Shown here: piece by piece, positions 11,901 through 23,399 of the stretch
Numbering within the stretch: the stretch's first letter is position 1
Layout: every line of letters begins with the position of its first letter
NCBI GenBank assembly: GCA_945910005.1
Contig: OX246749.1
Location: 25,309,350-25,373,349, forward strand
DNA length: 64,000 nucleotides
Source: Isoperla grammatica
Lineage: Eukaryota; Arthropoda; Insecta; Plecoptera; Perlodidae
Direction: 5' to 3'
The notes under the pieces: model-generated
The model's input: only the letters and a program-made list of their open reading frames with translations
Databases searched by the model: none
What the model was told of the DNA's origin: nothing
Program-made: the position numbers and the translations under genes

Positions 11901-13551
11901 CACTGTATTCGTCAAATAGTCATCAACTAAAACTTCGTTTGGTTACACTGGCACAATCTTTGCATTATACTGTTTTGCTTAGGTACTTAGTTAAAAAAAC
12001 TACGTGGTAATGACAGTACCCATTTTGTTAAATTCTGATATTTAAGCCTGGAGTTTTATATCAGAGTAATCGGACCCCCTCTCTAAAAAGTGAAATCAGT
12101 GTAAAAAATCAGACGTAAAATTGGGAAATGAGAACACTTTTTACCGCCCTCCCCCTCCCCCACCCCCCCCTCCCTCTATTAGCCCAACACTAGGGTAGGC
12201 TATATCGTATTTCATCACTCTAAAAGTATTTCTAGTAATAACCACGTAATAGCTTTCGTTTGATACGTTTGAAGATATATTCTTCATTTATCCCCCCCCC
12301 CCCTCCCATTCTTTCTGCCCCCCTATAAAAACTTTGGAAATGTGTTCGAATGACCCTGAGAGTACCAATATTAAAATCGACGTATCAGAAGCTTTCTTTT
12401 GATACCATATTGCATAACATATTGCATATGTTCAAATTTGTACAAATGTCAGTTATTAACGTGATAATTAATTATTATTTATGCTGATTTATCATATAAA
12501 TAATATTTTGATTGCAGTAAGTTTCTACACATGTTTTGCATGTTAATATTCTTATATTTAAAACTGTCAAAACAATATTCAATAGTACCAATTTTACACG
12601 GTAAGCATTTAATTGAAATTGTTTTTATAATTAATGATAATTAATTAATGATTACCGGAGTACTTATATTGATGTAAGTAATTTTTAAAATAACAAAATT
12701 AATTGCTTGATGTGGTAAAAATGTAAATAACCAATAATCTTCAAAAATAATCAATATGAGCATTAATTAATTTTTACATTTTAATTAATTACGCTAATTA
12801 GGGGTGTCGGAAAGAAGTAAAGTTTCTAATGTGCATGTAGGTATACATAAGTTACAACTTCTGATCAAAAAAATTATGTACCAATTAGTTCCGGGTCAAG
12901 CCTATTTATACGGTGCGTATCTTGGTCTGTCTGCAAAACAACTGTTATAGAATGGATGGGTTGACCAGGAAGTCTGTCTGTTGTTATTGTGCGGTATGAC
13001 AAAACATCCTCGCATAGACTAGTCTATGCCTCGAGGACACACCTTCCTACCCCTACGTCTGGCATGCCATTCCACCACCTGCCAGTGATGCCTCTCGCTC
13101 GAATCTTGTCTCCCGCTCCGCTCGCGGAGTTGAGCTTCATGAAACTGCCACCGCGCGGAGACACTCTCCACACCGTTACGCACAGTTACGCACAAACAGT
13201 TGCCACTCGTTTTAAAAAAGACTAAATAAGTTATCACCATAGAAAACATGTTATAGCCCGAAGAACTCACTCGCCTACATTTGTTATGTTTTGCAACTCT
13301 GTACATTCAAAAATATTAAACCTGTCTTCAGAAAACTAAAATGGACCGAACACACCGTACAATTTAACTGACGACACGTTAAACATGGATTTTTGAAACG
13401 AAAAACTATAATATCCATAAGAAAGGGCATTAAAATCTCTGAAGAATGATCATATCGTCGGCCACATACCATTTCTTTGGAGCACAAAAAAAAATGGTAA
13501 ACACGAAGTTGTGCTGGCGCATCGCTGGTCTCCGCGCGCGACTCGCACAGC
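8996..13551. mobile_element. 4.56-kb insertion splitting the LTR
   Basis: Foreign DNA between the two LTR parts. It comprises a GC-rich segment (8996-9693), a large inverted-repeat element (9694-12899) and a further ~650 bp (12900-13551). The outermost ends do not form an obvious inverted repeat, so it may be more than one insertion event. Confidence 0.75.
9694..12899. mobile_element. Long-inverted-repeat element with ~740-bp arms
   Basis: The left arm (9694 to about 10427) and right arm (about 12150 to 12899) are diverged inverted copies. The ends read TTGGACCCGGAACTAATTGG and its near complement. Both arms carry matching G- or C-runs near 10270 and 12290, and matching GAAAGCTAAATACG-like blocks. 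The central ~1.7 kb is AT-rich and has no intact gene. On the minus strand near 11615-11580 a fragment reading VFDGYDNG resembles a motif I recall from transposon-associated hypothetical proteins, but it is too short to trust. No transposase domain is identified. Confidence 0.7.
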
Positions 13552-14055
13552 CCCTAGATGGTCATCCCTCTAACTGTTGCACTGTGTGTTCGGCGTGCGT
13601 GGGTACAATTTAATTTAAATAAAAAAAATACACAATCTCACGAAACATCATCCTACCCTTTATGTAGGCTTGGAACAGCAACCCTGCCAATCCACTGGTC
13701 CTGGCTCGCCCCTCGGTCGGATCCCCGGTCAAGTCCTCGTTGCCTCCCTTCTACTGTCCGCACCCGCTCTCGTCTCTTCTCCGACCAACCAGCCTCTCGT
13801 TCGAACAGCCAAACCTCTTCTCCCCGTCTCACCGTTGTCCATTTCACAAAACCAAATCTACCTGACTCAGGTGTTCTTCACGATCCCCGTTCGTTGCTCG
13901 CTCCCGACAAAGTGTTGAAATCCTGACACATGCACATTCCACGGGTACACTCAACTTGTGCATGCGTCTAGTTAGGATTGCAACATATCCGGTAGAGCAG
14001 TCAATAACTTGTATCGAAAAGAACAGAAGAAGACCATAAAATGGTCTTCTTCACA
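13552..14055 (-). repeat. 5' LTR of the Gypsy-like element, outer part
   Basis: 504 bp matching 4466-4972, ending in TTCTTCACA. This is the outer edge of the element. The Ser/Pro-rich open frame across it also occurs in the other LTR and has no recognisable function. Confidence 0.88.
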
Positions 14056-14429
14056 AAATAAAGCAGACTTGACAACGGCTTGAGTACAAATTTTGACAAG
14101 GTTAGCTTGATGACCTTGAAAATTTGATTGTTTCGTCTAGGAAGCGGTGGCAAAGTCCAAGAAGGTTATATGCAAAGCCATTCATATAAGCAGTGATTTA
14201 CAAGGATTGTGACGTCACATACCGTTTAAAAATAATAGTGCGGGAAACAGATGATCAAAATCTTTGAACATTTATAGAAGTATAATGAGTTAATTTTAAA
14301 ACTTTTAAATTAGGTTTCTGATGTCTTCAGATGAATAACAATATATTCCACGTACTTTCAGAGCTGTAAAAAATTCATGCACATTCCCTATTCAAGAAAT
14401 GTATATACTATTTTATTTTATTTTATAAT

Positions 14430-14820
14430 GATGATTTTATTTATTTATTTTATTGTAATTAAGGCCAGTGTAGGGCACAATGCCCTCTTTAGCCTGATGA
14501 GTGATGATTGATGAATGATAATGAGGAAGGAAGGAGGGGAAGCCTGGTACCGGCCCGTAGCCTACTCCTGTCGAAAAGTACCAAGGGGACCATCGGCTTT
14601 ACGTCCCATCCGAAAGGACGGTGTAACTTTGACCAGTCATATAGGTTCCTCCACTAACCTGGACTGCCGAGCAGTTGACGAGAAGAACGAAGCTGTTACA
14701 CAAGCTTTCGAACCCTTCAATCTGCTCTAACCAACGGTAACTAGTGTTTCAGAGGTGAGTGGTCACCCATCCACCTCCTGACCTAGCCCGAGGTTGCTTA
14801 ACTTCGGTGTTCGTATGAAT
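14430..14820 (-). mobile_element. 5S-rRNA-derived SINE, copy B
   Basis: Nearly full-length on the minus strand. The 5S-like head is at 14817-14753 (A-box-like CGAAGTTAAGCAACC, C-box-like GGATGGGTGACCAC). The central block GGATGGGACGTAAAGCCGAT is at about 14617-14590, then a CTTCC-rich stretch, AGGCTAAAGAGGGC, and an ATAAATAAATA tail at the left end. It aligns throughout with copy D and the 3' half of copy C. This copy is the best guide to the family structure. Confidence 0.8.
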
Positions 14821-14929
14821 GATGATGGCTGACCCTGCAGATAAGCTGTATTGTAGCTCTGTGGGACGCCCAAACATTGGAATTATGTTACTCAATAAAG
14901 AAATGCAACATTAAAAAAACAAATATATA

Positions 14930-14957
14930 TTATTATTATTATTATTATAATTATTAA

Positions 14958-15048
<91 letters not shown>

Positions 15049-15052
15049 TATA
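14930..15052. repeat. (ATT)n microsatellite
   Basis: About 120 bp of ATT trinucleotide with one short interruption near 14948-14962. Confidence 0.97.
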
Positions 15053-15127
15053 TTAAATACGGCTTTATATTAAACCACTATGAGGCTATTACGATGGTAT
15101 ATAACTATAAGACAGAACGCAAAAACT

Positions 15128-15200
15128 AAACTCGCTTGGACTCGAACCCAGGCCTCCCACTGTCCGAGCGGGCACTCTGCCCACTGAGTTACAGACGGCG
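15128..15200 (-). mobile_element. tRNA-like sequence (pseudo-tRNA or SINE head)
   Basis: The minus strand carries an A-box-like TAACTCAGTGGGCAGAG and a B-box-like GGGTTCGAGTCC with tRNA spacing. The acceptor ends do not pair and the T-stem has a mismatch, so a functional tRNA is unlikely. Confidence 0.45.
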
Positions 15201-15399
15201 AATTATAATGTGTATTTTTGTTAATCTATTTCGGAGGCTTTCACGGCCGGAGTGTGTATTTGGTTGTTTGAGGATGCATTGTTTATAACACGTGTAAAGC
15301 TAAAGCTCCGTGGACTCAGAGTGTCCGCCCGGCAAGTGGGGGACCTGAGCTCAATTCCCAACGGGGTGGATTTTGACAATCTGTCTTATATGCCATATA

Positions 15400-16370
15400 C
15401 ATTACGTACACATGATTTGTCCACACCCTAACTTTATGCGATCTCTTGAAATAAAATAATAATATTTTTAGTGTTTAAGGTATTATTGCTTAAAATGAAG
15501 CTAGAGAAAAAGACAAAAAGTGTGAGAAAAAGTGTCTGAAACCGGGGGGGGGGGGGGGGGGGGTTGAAATGCACATTTTCATATACCCTTGTTGATTAAT
15601 ACGTGTAGAAGCTAAGAAGCGCATACAAAATTGAAGGTTATTGGGGCCAGGGTATATACTTATATACTTGATCTCCACTTGCGACGTATACGGATATCAG
15701 ACATCTGGCGTTTCGACCCATATTGAAATGAGCCTATTGCGGTTGCGGTTGTGTTGTGTTTATAAATATTTTTACTTTGGATGACTAAAGCGGAGTGCGT
15801 TATTGTATGCATTGCTTGGTAATTTTGAAGTTGGTTTTTCTGTTGGTCACAAATGTATATCTTAAAAGGGGGGGGGGTATCGATTCTTTGGGGGTTATGG
15901 CACTCCTCCGCATCCCCCCCTCCCCCAATGCGACCGCTGGGAGGGTGTAATGTTAGTTGGAAAGGAATAATTAGGTGCACTTATATTGTAATATATTCTA
16001 GCATTCGTATTCGGAGCGAGAAAATCCTCTGCAAGAACCCAAGGACTGGTTGGCATAGCCGGTGACCTGTAGGCCTATCCAACGCGGGCGACCTCTCTAA
16101 TTAAGGGTATCACGTGTTACCGCGGAGCCACCTGTATTGGTCCTAGATGCTTCATAAGTAAGGATGTATAACATATACCTGAACAATAGTATTGGCTACT
16201 TAGTACCCTTCACTGAAACAAATTCACACAACTTCACTAGCATTATTATTTATTGTTATCAACATTGCCATTAAAACTCCCGGTCTTTGAGCGCAGTGGG
16301 GATGTGCGCATGGCCGTCGCCAGAATATTTTCCAAGGGGGGGGGGGGGGGGTGGGGGGCAAGACGAAACA
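15400..16370. other. Intergenic, G-run rich
   Basis: No gene is recognised. Pure G-runs occur at about 15544-15563, 15869-15877 and 16337-16350, plus a C-run near 15915. Short open frames here are not convincing. Confidence 0.5.
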
Positions 16371-16377
16371 ACTTTAT

Positions 16378-16581
16378 CCATTATGATATAATGGTGGTCT
16401 GGGGAGAGGTGTGAGCCTCCTAGTTAGCTCATTATGATATAATGGTGTCTGGGGAGAGGTGTGAGCCTCCTAGTTAGCTCATTATGATATAATGGTGGTC
16501 TGGGGAGAGGTGTGAGCCTCCTAGTTAGCTCATTATGATATAATGGTGGTCTGGGGAGAGGTGTGAGCCTCCTAGTTAGCT
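16378..16581 (+). repeat. Four tandem copies of a ~51-bp unit
   Basis: The unit contains ATTATGATATAATGGTGGTC, then GGGGAGAGGTGTGAG and CCTAGTTAGCTC. The copies are nearly identical; one lacks a single GTG base. Each unit contains a near-palindrome, CATTATGATATAATG. The array is flanked by a G-run. Confidence 0.92.
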
Positions 16582-17089
16582 CTGCAGGGAATGTTTTTAT
16601 TTTTAAGACCTTTTAACCTATTTTACGACGTTGTGTTTGTATTATAGATGCAATTAATGGAACCACAGTCATGTACAAAGATATTACAGTATTCCCTACG
16701 GGGTAGTTTCATGTACTTCATGAAAATAAACGTTTGACTTTCATTGATTTAGTGTTGTGATTAGTTCCAGTTGCCAGAGGCCTGAAGGCGAAAACAAATT
16801 CTGTAACATTTGTTATTAAGTGATTTTCCTGAAACCCGGGTGGGGGGACACATGCCCCCTATGCCCTATGTATGTTGCACAATCACTCACGACTTATTCC
16901 ATTAAGTCCACACTAACGCACACTCACGACACGCGCTCAGCTCTAATACAGATGTGCAAGGCCCAGTGAGGCGAGATTGAACACAGCACACATTCTATCT
17001 ATATCCCAGCCCTGGCCGACCGCAAGAGGGAAACTGAGAGAGCTTTCCAAGAAGCTGAATGTTTTACAGACGACCAAGTCATGATAATC

Positions 17090-19655
17090 ATAATCATATT
17101 ATTATCATTATTATCATCAGCATTAACATCACCATTATCATCATCATCATCATCGTCATTATCACTGTCGTTACCATCGTCATAATTATCATCATCATTA
17201 TTTTCATCGTTATCATCGTCATTATCACTGTCGTTATCATTGTCATTATTATCATTGTAGATATCATTGTCATAATTATCATTGTCATTATTATCATTGT
17301 CATTATTATCATTGTAGATATCATTGTCATAATTATCATTGTCATTATTATCATTGTAGATATCATTGTCATAATTATCATTGTCATTATTATCATTGTC
17401 GTTATCATTGTCATTATTATCATTGTCGTTATTATCATTGGAGATATCATTGTCATAATTATCATTGTCATTATTATCATTGTCGTTATCATTGTCATTA
17501 TTATCATTGTCGTTATTATCGTCGTTGTCATCGTCGTTTTCATCGTCGTTATCATCGTCGTTACCATCGTCGTTATTATCGTCGTTATCACTGTCGTTAT
17601 CATTGTCATTATTATCATTGTCATTATTATCATTGTAGATATCATTGTCATAATTATCATTGTCATTATTATCATTGTCGTTATCATTGTCATTATTATC
17701 ATTGTCGTTATTATCGTCGTTGTCATCGTCGTTTTCATCGTCGTTATCATCGTCGTTACCATCGTCGTTATTATCGTCGTTATCACTGTCGTTATCATTG
17801 TCATTATTATCATTGTCGTTACAGTGTCATTATTATCACTGTCGTTATCATTGCCATAATTATCATTTTCGTTATCATTGTCATTATTATCATTGTAGAT
17901 ATCATTGTCATAATTATCATTGTCATTATTATCATTGTCGTTATTATCGTCGTTGTCATCGTCGTTTTCATCGTCGTTATCATCGTCGTTACCATCGTCG
18001 TTATTATCGTCGGTATCACTGTCGTTATCATTGTCATTATTATCATTGTCGTTACAGTGTCATTATTATCATTGTCGTTATCATTGCCATAATTATCATT
18101 TTCGTTATCATTGTCATAATTATCATTGTAGATATCAGTGGCATTATTATCATTGTAATAATTATCATTGTCATTATTATCATTGTCGTTTTCATTGTCA
18201 TTATTATCATGGTCGTTATCATTGTCATAATTATTATTGTCATTATTATCATTGTCGTTATCATTGTCATTATTATCATTGTCGTTATCATTGCCATAAT
18301 TATAATTTTCGTTATCATTGTCATTATTATCATTGTAGATATCAGTGTCATTATTAACATTGTCGTTATCATTGTCAATATTATCATTGTCGTGATCAGT
18401 GTCATTATTAACAGTTTCGTTATCATTGTCATTATCATCGTGGCTATCACCGTCGTTATCATTGTCGTTATCATTGTCGTTATCATCGTCGTTATCATTG
18501 TCGATATCATTGTTTTTATCATCGTCGTTATCATTGTAGTTATTATTCTCGTTATCATTGTCATTATTAATGTCGTTATCACTGTCGTTGTCATTGTTTT
18601 TATCATTGTCAATATTATCACCGTCGTTATCATTGTCATTATTATCATTGTCGTGATCAGTGTCATTATTAACAGTTTCGTTATCATTGTCATTATCATC
18701 GTGGCTATCACCGTCGTTATCATTGTCGTTATCATTGTCGTTATCATTGTCATAATCATTGTCGTTATTATTCTCGTTATCATTGTCATTATTAATGTCG
18801 TTTCACTGTCGTTGTCATTGTTTTTATCATTGTCTATATTATCTTCGTCGTTTACATCGTCGTTATCATTGTCATTATTATCATTGTAGTTATAATTGTC
18901 ATTATTATCATTGTCATAATCATTGTCGCTATCATTGTTGTTATCATCGTCGTTATCATTGTCGTTATCATTGTCGTTATCATCGTCGTTATCATTGTCG
19001 TTATCATCGTCGTTATCATTGTCGTTATCATTGTCATAAATATTGTCGTTATTATTCTCGTTATCATTGTGATTATTTATGTCGTTATCACTGTCGTTGT
19101 CATTGTTTTTATCATTGTTAATATTATCATTGTCATAATCATTGTCGCTATCATTGTTGTTATCATCGTCGTTATCACTGTCGTTATCATCGTCGTTATC
19201 ATTGTCGTTATCATCGTCGTTTACATCGTCGTTATCATTGTCATTATCATCGTGGTTATCACCGTCGTAATCATAGTCGTTATCATTGTCATTTGTATCA
19301 TCGTCGTTATAATCGTTGGTGTCATCGTCATTTTCATCGTCGTTATCAATGACGTTATCATTATCATTATTATCATTAACGTTATCATTGTAGTTTTCAT
19401 GATCATTATTATCATTGTCATTATCATTGTCGTTATCATCGTCGTTATCATTGTTGTTATCATTGTCGTTATCATTGTCGTTATCATTGTCGTTATCATC
19501 GTCGTTATCATTGTCGTTATTATTGTCGTTATCATCATTGTTATCATTGTCGTTATCATTGTCGTTATCATTGCCATAATCATTGTCGTTATTAGTCTCG
19601 TTATCATTGTCATTATTATCATCTTCGTTTACATCGTCGTTATCATCGTCGTCAT
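17090..19655. repeat. 2.6-kb ATC/GTC-type minisatellite
   Basis: Low-complexity sequence built from hexamers such as ATCATT, GTCGTT and GTCATT in 12- to 24-bp higher-order patterns. Long open frames (Ile/Val on plus, Met/Ile/Thr or Asp/Asn on minus) run through it purely from composition. Larger blocks (about 17290-17580 against 17630-17820 and 17900-18060) recur nearly verbatim, indicating segmental amplification inside the array. Confidence 0.95.
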
Positions 19656-19837
19656 CCCAGTCAGGGCGAACTCTTATTACAGTTATACCTTCATACACTA
19701 TCCAGTGTCCATAATGATGGATTTAGCTTTAAAAATCCAATATCATTTGACAGCATGTGTTCAATTCAAATTGAAACGCGAATAGTTATGTTTTGAGTTC
19801 TAATTTGGGCAAAATATAAATATATCATACGATAAAG

Positions 19838-20872
19838 CGGCTGTTACACGGAGAAGTTAAAAAAGTGAAAAGAAAAAAGTAAAGACAAAAGTTCTTTTTC
19901 TAGCCGTCACACGGGATTACACAAGTTGAAAGAGAAGAGCGCGCGTGTGGCGTAACCTATCGGTATTTCTACAAAACTACAATGCGCTCTTGCGGCAAAT
20001 GGTGGCAACTAGAAGACTGTAGTCGGTTTCTACGAAACTGGATCGTCGATGCATGTAAATAAATAAAATAAAAATAAATAAATTCACATTTAGAGTCTAC
20101 CCACTCAGTAATTAAACTGATTTGCAGTGGGGGACTTTAATTTAAAGTGACTAAACCAACCCTGTAGGCTTCGAACACCATCGACGAGTGAGCGATAACC
20201 AATCAAAGATCGATATTTCAAATACGAAACATATGAATCAGTGATTGGACAGTGCGAACACCTGCGGACAAATGCGAGAATCAACAAGGCCGATTCAGAA
20301 CAACTTTGAATTTATTGAGTGCTTCGTTGCTAGGACGGCTCCAAAGTCACCGTTTACTTATTCCTAAGCCAAGAAGTAATGGAATTGAATCCAGATTAGA
20401 AGTTAAAAAACTTCTGCCTAAAACAAATCACTGTTTCTTCTTCTTCGTCGCCGTCTTCTTACAATGGCGATAATTACATTAATATTTACAGCAATTGCAG
20501 CCTATTCCTCCGACGAATCCATCGGCATATGCGGTTTTAACTAGAAGGCTACAAGCTGTCTAAGTGACAAGGTTCGTAGGTTAGAATAGCAATGTCTGGA
20601 CGTCACAACTCTCCCGAGTCGTACACAATGGCCGTGTCAATCGACCAATCAGCTTCAACTCTTCAAGGTCGTTTTTCTTTTCACATTTACTTGTCGAGCA
20701 GTGTTCAACTTTTTGGAGAACTTTTCACTTTTCTCTTTTTTCACTTCCTAGTGTGACAGCAACGCGAAAAGTCCCATAAGCTACAAGCTATCTCTACAAG
20801 TGAAAGAGTAACTTTTCTCTTTACTTTTTTCTTTCCTCTTTTTTAACTTCTCCGTGTAACAGCCGCTTAAAG
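19838..20872. mobile_element. DNA transposon-like element with ~50-bp terminal inverted repeats
   Basis: The left end CGGCTGTTACACGGAGAAGT is mirrored at the right end (ACTTCTCCGTGTAACAGCCG). The inverted repeat extends through AAAAAGTGAAAAG-rich sequence for about 50 bp. The uninterrupted arm of the surrounding palindrome (near 21455) shows the empty site (ACTATAAAGACTA), so this is a true insertion; the flanks suggest a TAAAG-like duplication. No transposase is present. A SINE sits inside at 20055-20425. Confidence 0.78.
20055..20425 (-). mobile_element. tRNA-derived SINE (family S1), nested copy
   Basis: Matches 39420-39850 across the body: CACTGATTCATATGTTTCG, CGATCTTTGATTGG and CTTTAAATTAAAGTCCCCCA-like blocks on the minus strand. 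The 3' end is GACTCTAAATGTGAATTTAT. The tRNA-like head is mostly lost; homology stops after the CAGAAG segment near 20420. Confidence 0.75.
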
Positions 20873-22269
20873 ACTATTTTCTCTAACTCTTACTATATAC
20901 TCAGAAATGTTTATCCACATTCATTTGCATACAACCATTGCGATACCAATAGCAAGTGATACACACATTTATCGAGGATAAAACACAATTTTACAAATAA
21001 ATTAATAGTAATAAAAGTACATATTTATTATTTGCGATTAATATTCCAAAACTCTTAAAGGGAACAGGGATACATACGCAACCTACCTTAAACTCTGATA
21101 CACAACAAATTTACGTGTTACATTTATTTATTAAAATGTGGATAATTTTAATGTTAATTGCAGCAGTTTAAGGTAGGTTGTGTACGTATCCCTGATCCCT
21201 TTAAGAGTTTTGGAATATTAATCGCAAATAATAAATATGTACTTTTATTACTATGTTCCAACATTTAGTCTGTTTAAATTGAGTATTTTGTAAAACGAGT
21301 GAGTAGTGTTATGTAATTATTTATTTATTTGTACAATTGTGTTTCATCCTCGATAAATGAGTGTATCACTTGCTATTGTTATCGCTATGGTTGTATGCAA
21401 ATGAATGTGGATACACATTTCTGAGTATTTTGTTAGAGTTGTTAGTCTTTATAGTATCATATATTTATATTTGCCCCGTTTAGAACTCAAAACATAACAT
21501 TCCCAATTTGATTTCAATTTTCCAATTTTCAATTTGAATTGAACACATGCTGTCAAATGACATTGGATTCTTAAAGATAAATCCATTATGGATACTGGAT
21601 GGGATAGTGTATGAAGGTATAACCGTAATAAGAGTTCGCTCCAACTGGGACTAGAACCAAGATCCTCAGGCTCCACATATAATAATATATAACAAAATAT
21701 GTATTTACTAGAGGTTTGTTCCCCAGTCAGGGCAAACTTGTAATATTTTAACATTTTGAATAATTTATTAATTAATAATAGCTAATTAATAATATTATAT
21801 TAACTCATTAATTAATTAATTAATTTAAACGGTAATAGAAATTCGATGTTGCATTGATTGAGTAATTTATTTATACTATTTTAGTAACGACGAAAGCTGT
21901 AAAAATAGCGTAATGGTGACAATACACTTATAACGTATTTTAGTATATTAATTAAATTACTAATTACTATGAAACTAATCGGGTTATGATTGTGATTTAA
22001 GTCGAACATTAAAGCTGTTTCTGCTAGGTATCACTTGCATGATTATCACGTTGCTAGAATTGTTAGAGTCGATGTATATTGAAAATTTAAATTGAATGAT
22101 TGTGATGTATATTTTTAATTAATTTAATCACTCAAACGATTACACATTTCAAATTTTTTAAATAAACTTACTAACGACTTGGGCAGGATTTCCCTGGTTT
22201 CGCGGTCGTCGGGCGCTTCTATTGGCTAACGACGACCTCCGCCGCTCTCCGGTAGACTCTGGTGTCGTC

Positions 22270-22432
22270 TAACTATGGAAATAGAATTGAATAGAACTTT
22301 ATAGAATAGTTTGGAACTTTATTTTATACAATTGGGTAGAATTTATAGAATAGTTAGGAACTTTATGAATTGAATAGATTTTTATAGAATAGTTTGGAAC
22401 TTTATTTTATACAACTGAGTAGAACTTACCTC
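22270..22432 (+). repeat. Short tandem repeat around TTTATAGAATAGTTTGGAAC
   Basis: Three to four imperfect copies of a unit containing ATAGAATAGTTTGGAACTTT and, in two copies, ATTTTATACAA. It is AT-rich and directly precedes the GC-rich exon-like island. Confidence 0.7.
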
Positions 22433-22434
22433 GC

Positions 22435-22502
22435 CCGGGCCCAGCATCTGCTCAGACTCCGGCCTGCCGTACATCAGCTACACCGTCAACCGGCCCATCG
22501 GA
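22435..22502 (+). CDS. Candidate GC-rich coding exon, product unknown
   Basis: A GC-rich island in very AT-rich DNA. It is flanked by CAG (acceptor-like, 22443) and GAG|GTGCGC (donor-like, 22502). One plus frame reads SICSDSGLPYISYTVNRPIG, which looks like ordinary protein rather than repeat translation, and has no stop. The minus strand also has GTAAGT at the opposite edge, but all its frames contain stops. I could not assign a family. It may be an isolated exon of a long-intron host gene, an exon captured by a repeat, or chance. Confidence 0.35.
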
Positions 22503-23013
22503 GGTGCGCACTCGTTTGGTTTAGTTTGTTTATTTATGTTGTTTTTTTTATTATTTTTTTTTATAGTGTTATTTATTTAAATGTACAAGTATTTGGTGGC
22601 AACACCCCCTTACCTGACAATGTTGGAATAAGGTGTACAGATATATATATATATGGATTTGTTGTCTTCCGGGATATTCCGCCGCTTGTGTGAAGACACC
22701 AAAACCATAACATACATCCGCGAAAACATATACATACCTCGGTTTACCTTAGTTCCTCCCTCCATCACCGCCCACGACAGCGCCTGCATCTGTAAATTCA
22801 CACTGGTTTTAAGTTTATTTAGTTTAGTTTGTCTACTCACGCTGAGTGATCAAGACCACGAGTTGTCTGAAACGTGTCAGTCAGTATATTTACTTTTCTT
22901 CATCTGTATGTTTCTCAAGGCGACCTCAAAGCCTGTCGTCCTTCTGTATTCCCTCACTGGAACATGTTTATCTTGTTCTGAGTTCCAATTAATCATCTTC
23001 TATATATATAAAA

Positions 23014-23088
23014 ACGAATGTATGTGTGTGTGTGTGTGTGCGTGTGCGTGTGCGTGTGCGTGTGCGTGTGCGTGTGCGTGTGCGTGTG

Positions 23089-23184
<96 letters not shown>

Positions 23185-23395
23185 TGTGTCTGTGTGTATG
23201 TGTGTGTGTGCTTGTGCGTGTGCGTGTGCGTGTGCGTGTGCGTGTGCGTGTGCGTGTGCGTGTGCGTGTGCGTGTGCGTGTGCGTGTGCGTGTGCGTGTG
23301 CGTGTGCGTGTGCGTGTGCGTGTGCGTGTGTGTGTGCGTGTGCGTGTGCGTGTGCGTGTGCGTGACCGTGTGCGTGTGTGCGTGTATGTATGAAC
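23014..23395. repeat. (TG)n / (TGTGCG)n microsatellite
   Basis: About 380 bp: TGTGCG hexamers, then pure TG, then TGTGCG again. Cys/Val and Thr/His/Arg frames are artefacts. The right flank (CGGTCAACAGTCGTGACC region) resembles the conserved flank of a dispersed element seen in many invertebrates, but I cannot name it. Confidence 0.97.
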
Positions 23396-23399
23396 GCTA

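Larger units (their letters stand above)
4254..14055 (-). mobile_element. Defective Ty3/Gypsy-like LTR retrotransposon with interrupted 5' LTR
   Basis: Two nearly identical LTRs (719 bp at 4254-4972; 8791-8995 plus 13552-14055) begin TGTGAAGAA and end TTCTTCACA. On the minus strand the 5' LTR is followed at once by a primer-binding-site-like TGGTGGAGGTCGCCGG (8790-8775). The other LTR is preceded by a purine-rich GGGGGGCCGGGCA (about 4985-4973). Both fix the orientation as minus. The interior is only 3.8 kb and keeps a single short gag/integrase remnant. A 4,556-bp insertion splits the 5' LTR. No clear target-site duplication is visible. Confidence 0.85.
19656..21650. repeat. Large inverted repeat (fold-back) with nested insertion
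   Basis: The outer left arm (19656-19837: CAGTCAGGGCGAACTC, GACAGCATGTGTTCAATTC) pairs with 21480-21650. The inner left arm (20873-21110: CATTTGCATACAACCATTGC, CCTTTAAGAG block) pairs with 21165-21440. The left arm is interrupted by the element at 19838-20872. The loop is only about 50 bp. No coding sequence is seen. The left end abuts the minisatellite exactly. Confidence 0.8.

Noticed and set aside
13012..13029. 18-bp perfect palindrome GCATAGACTAGTCTATGC as an operator site
   Set aside because: It is a single occurrence in a repeat-derived insertion with no gene nearby; no basis for a regulatory call.
15128..15200. Functional tRNA gene
   Set aside because: A and B boxes are present but acceptor and T stems do not pair properly; SINE head or pseudogene is more likely.
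17059..19785. Very long open frames (up to 548 codons) rich in Ile/Val, Met/Thr/Ile or Asp/Asn
   Set aside because: They are translations of a hexamer minisatellite; all frames stay open because of composition, and there is no start context or domain.
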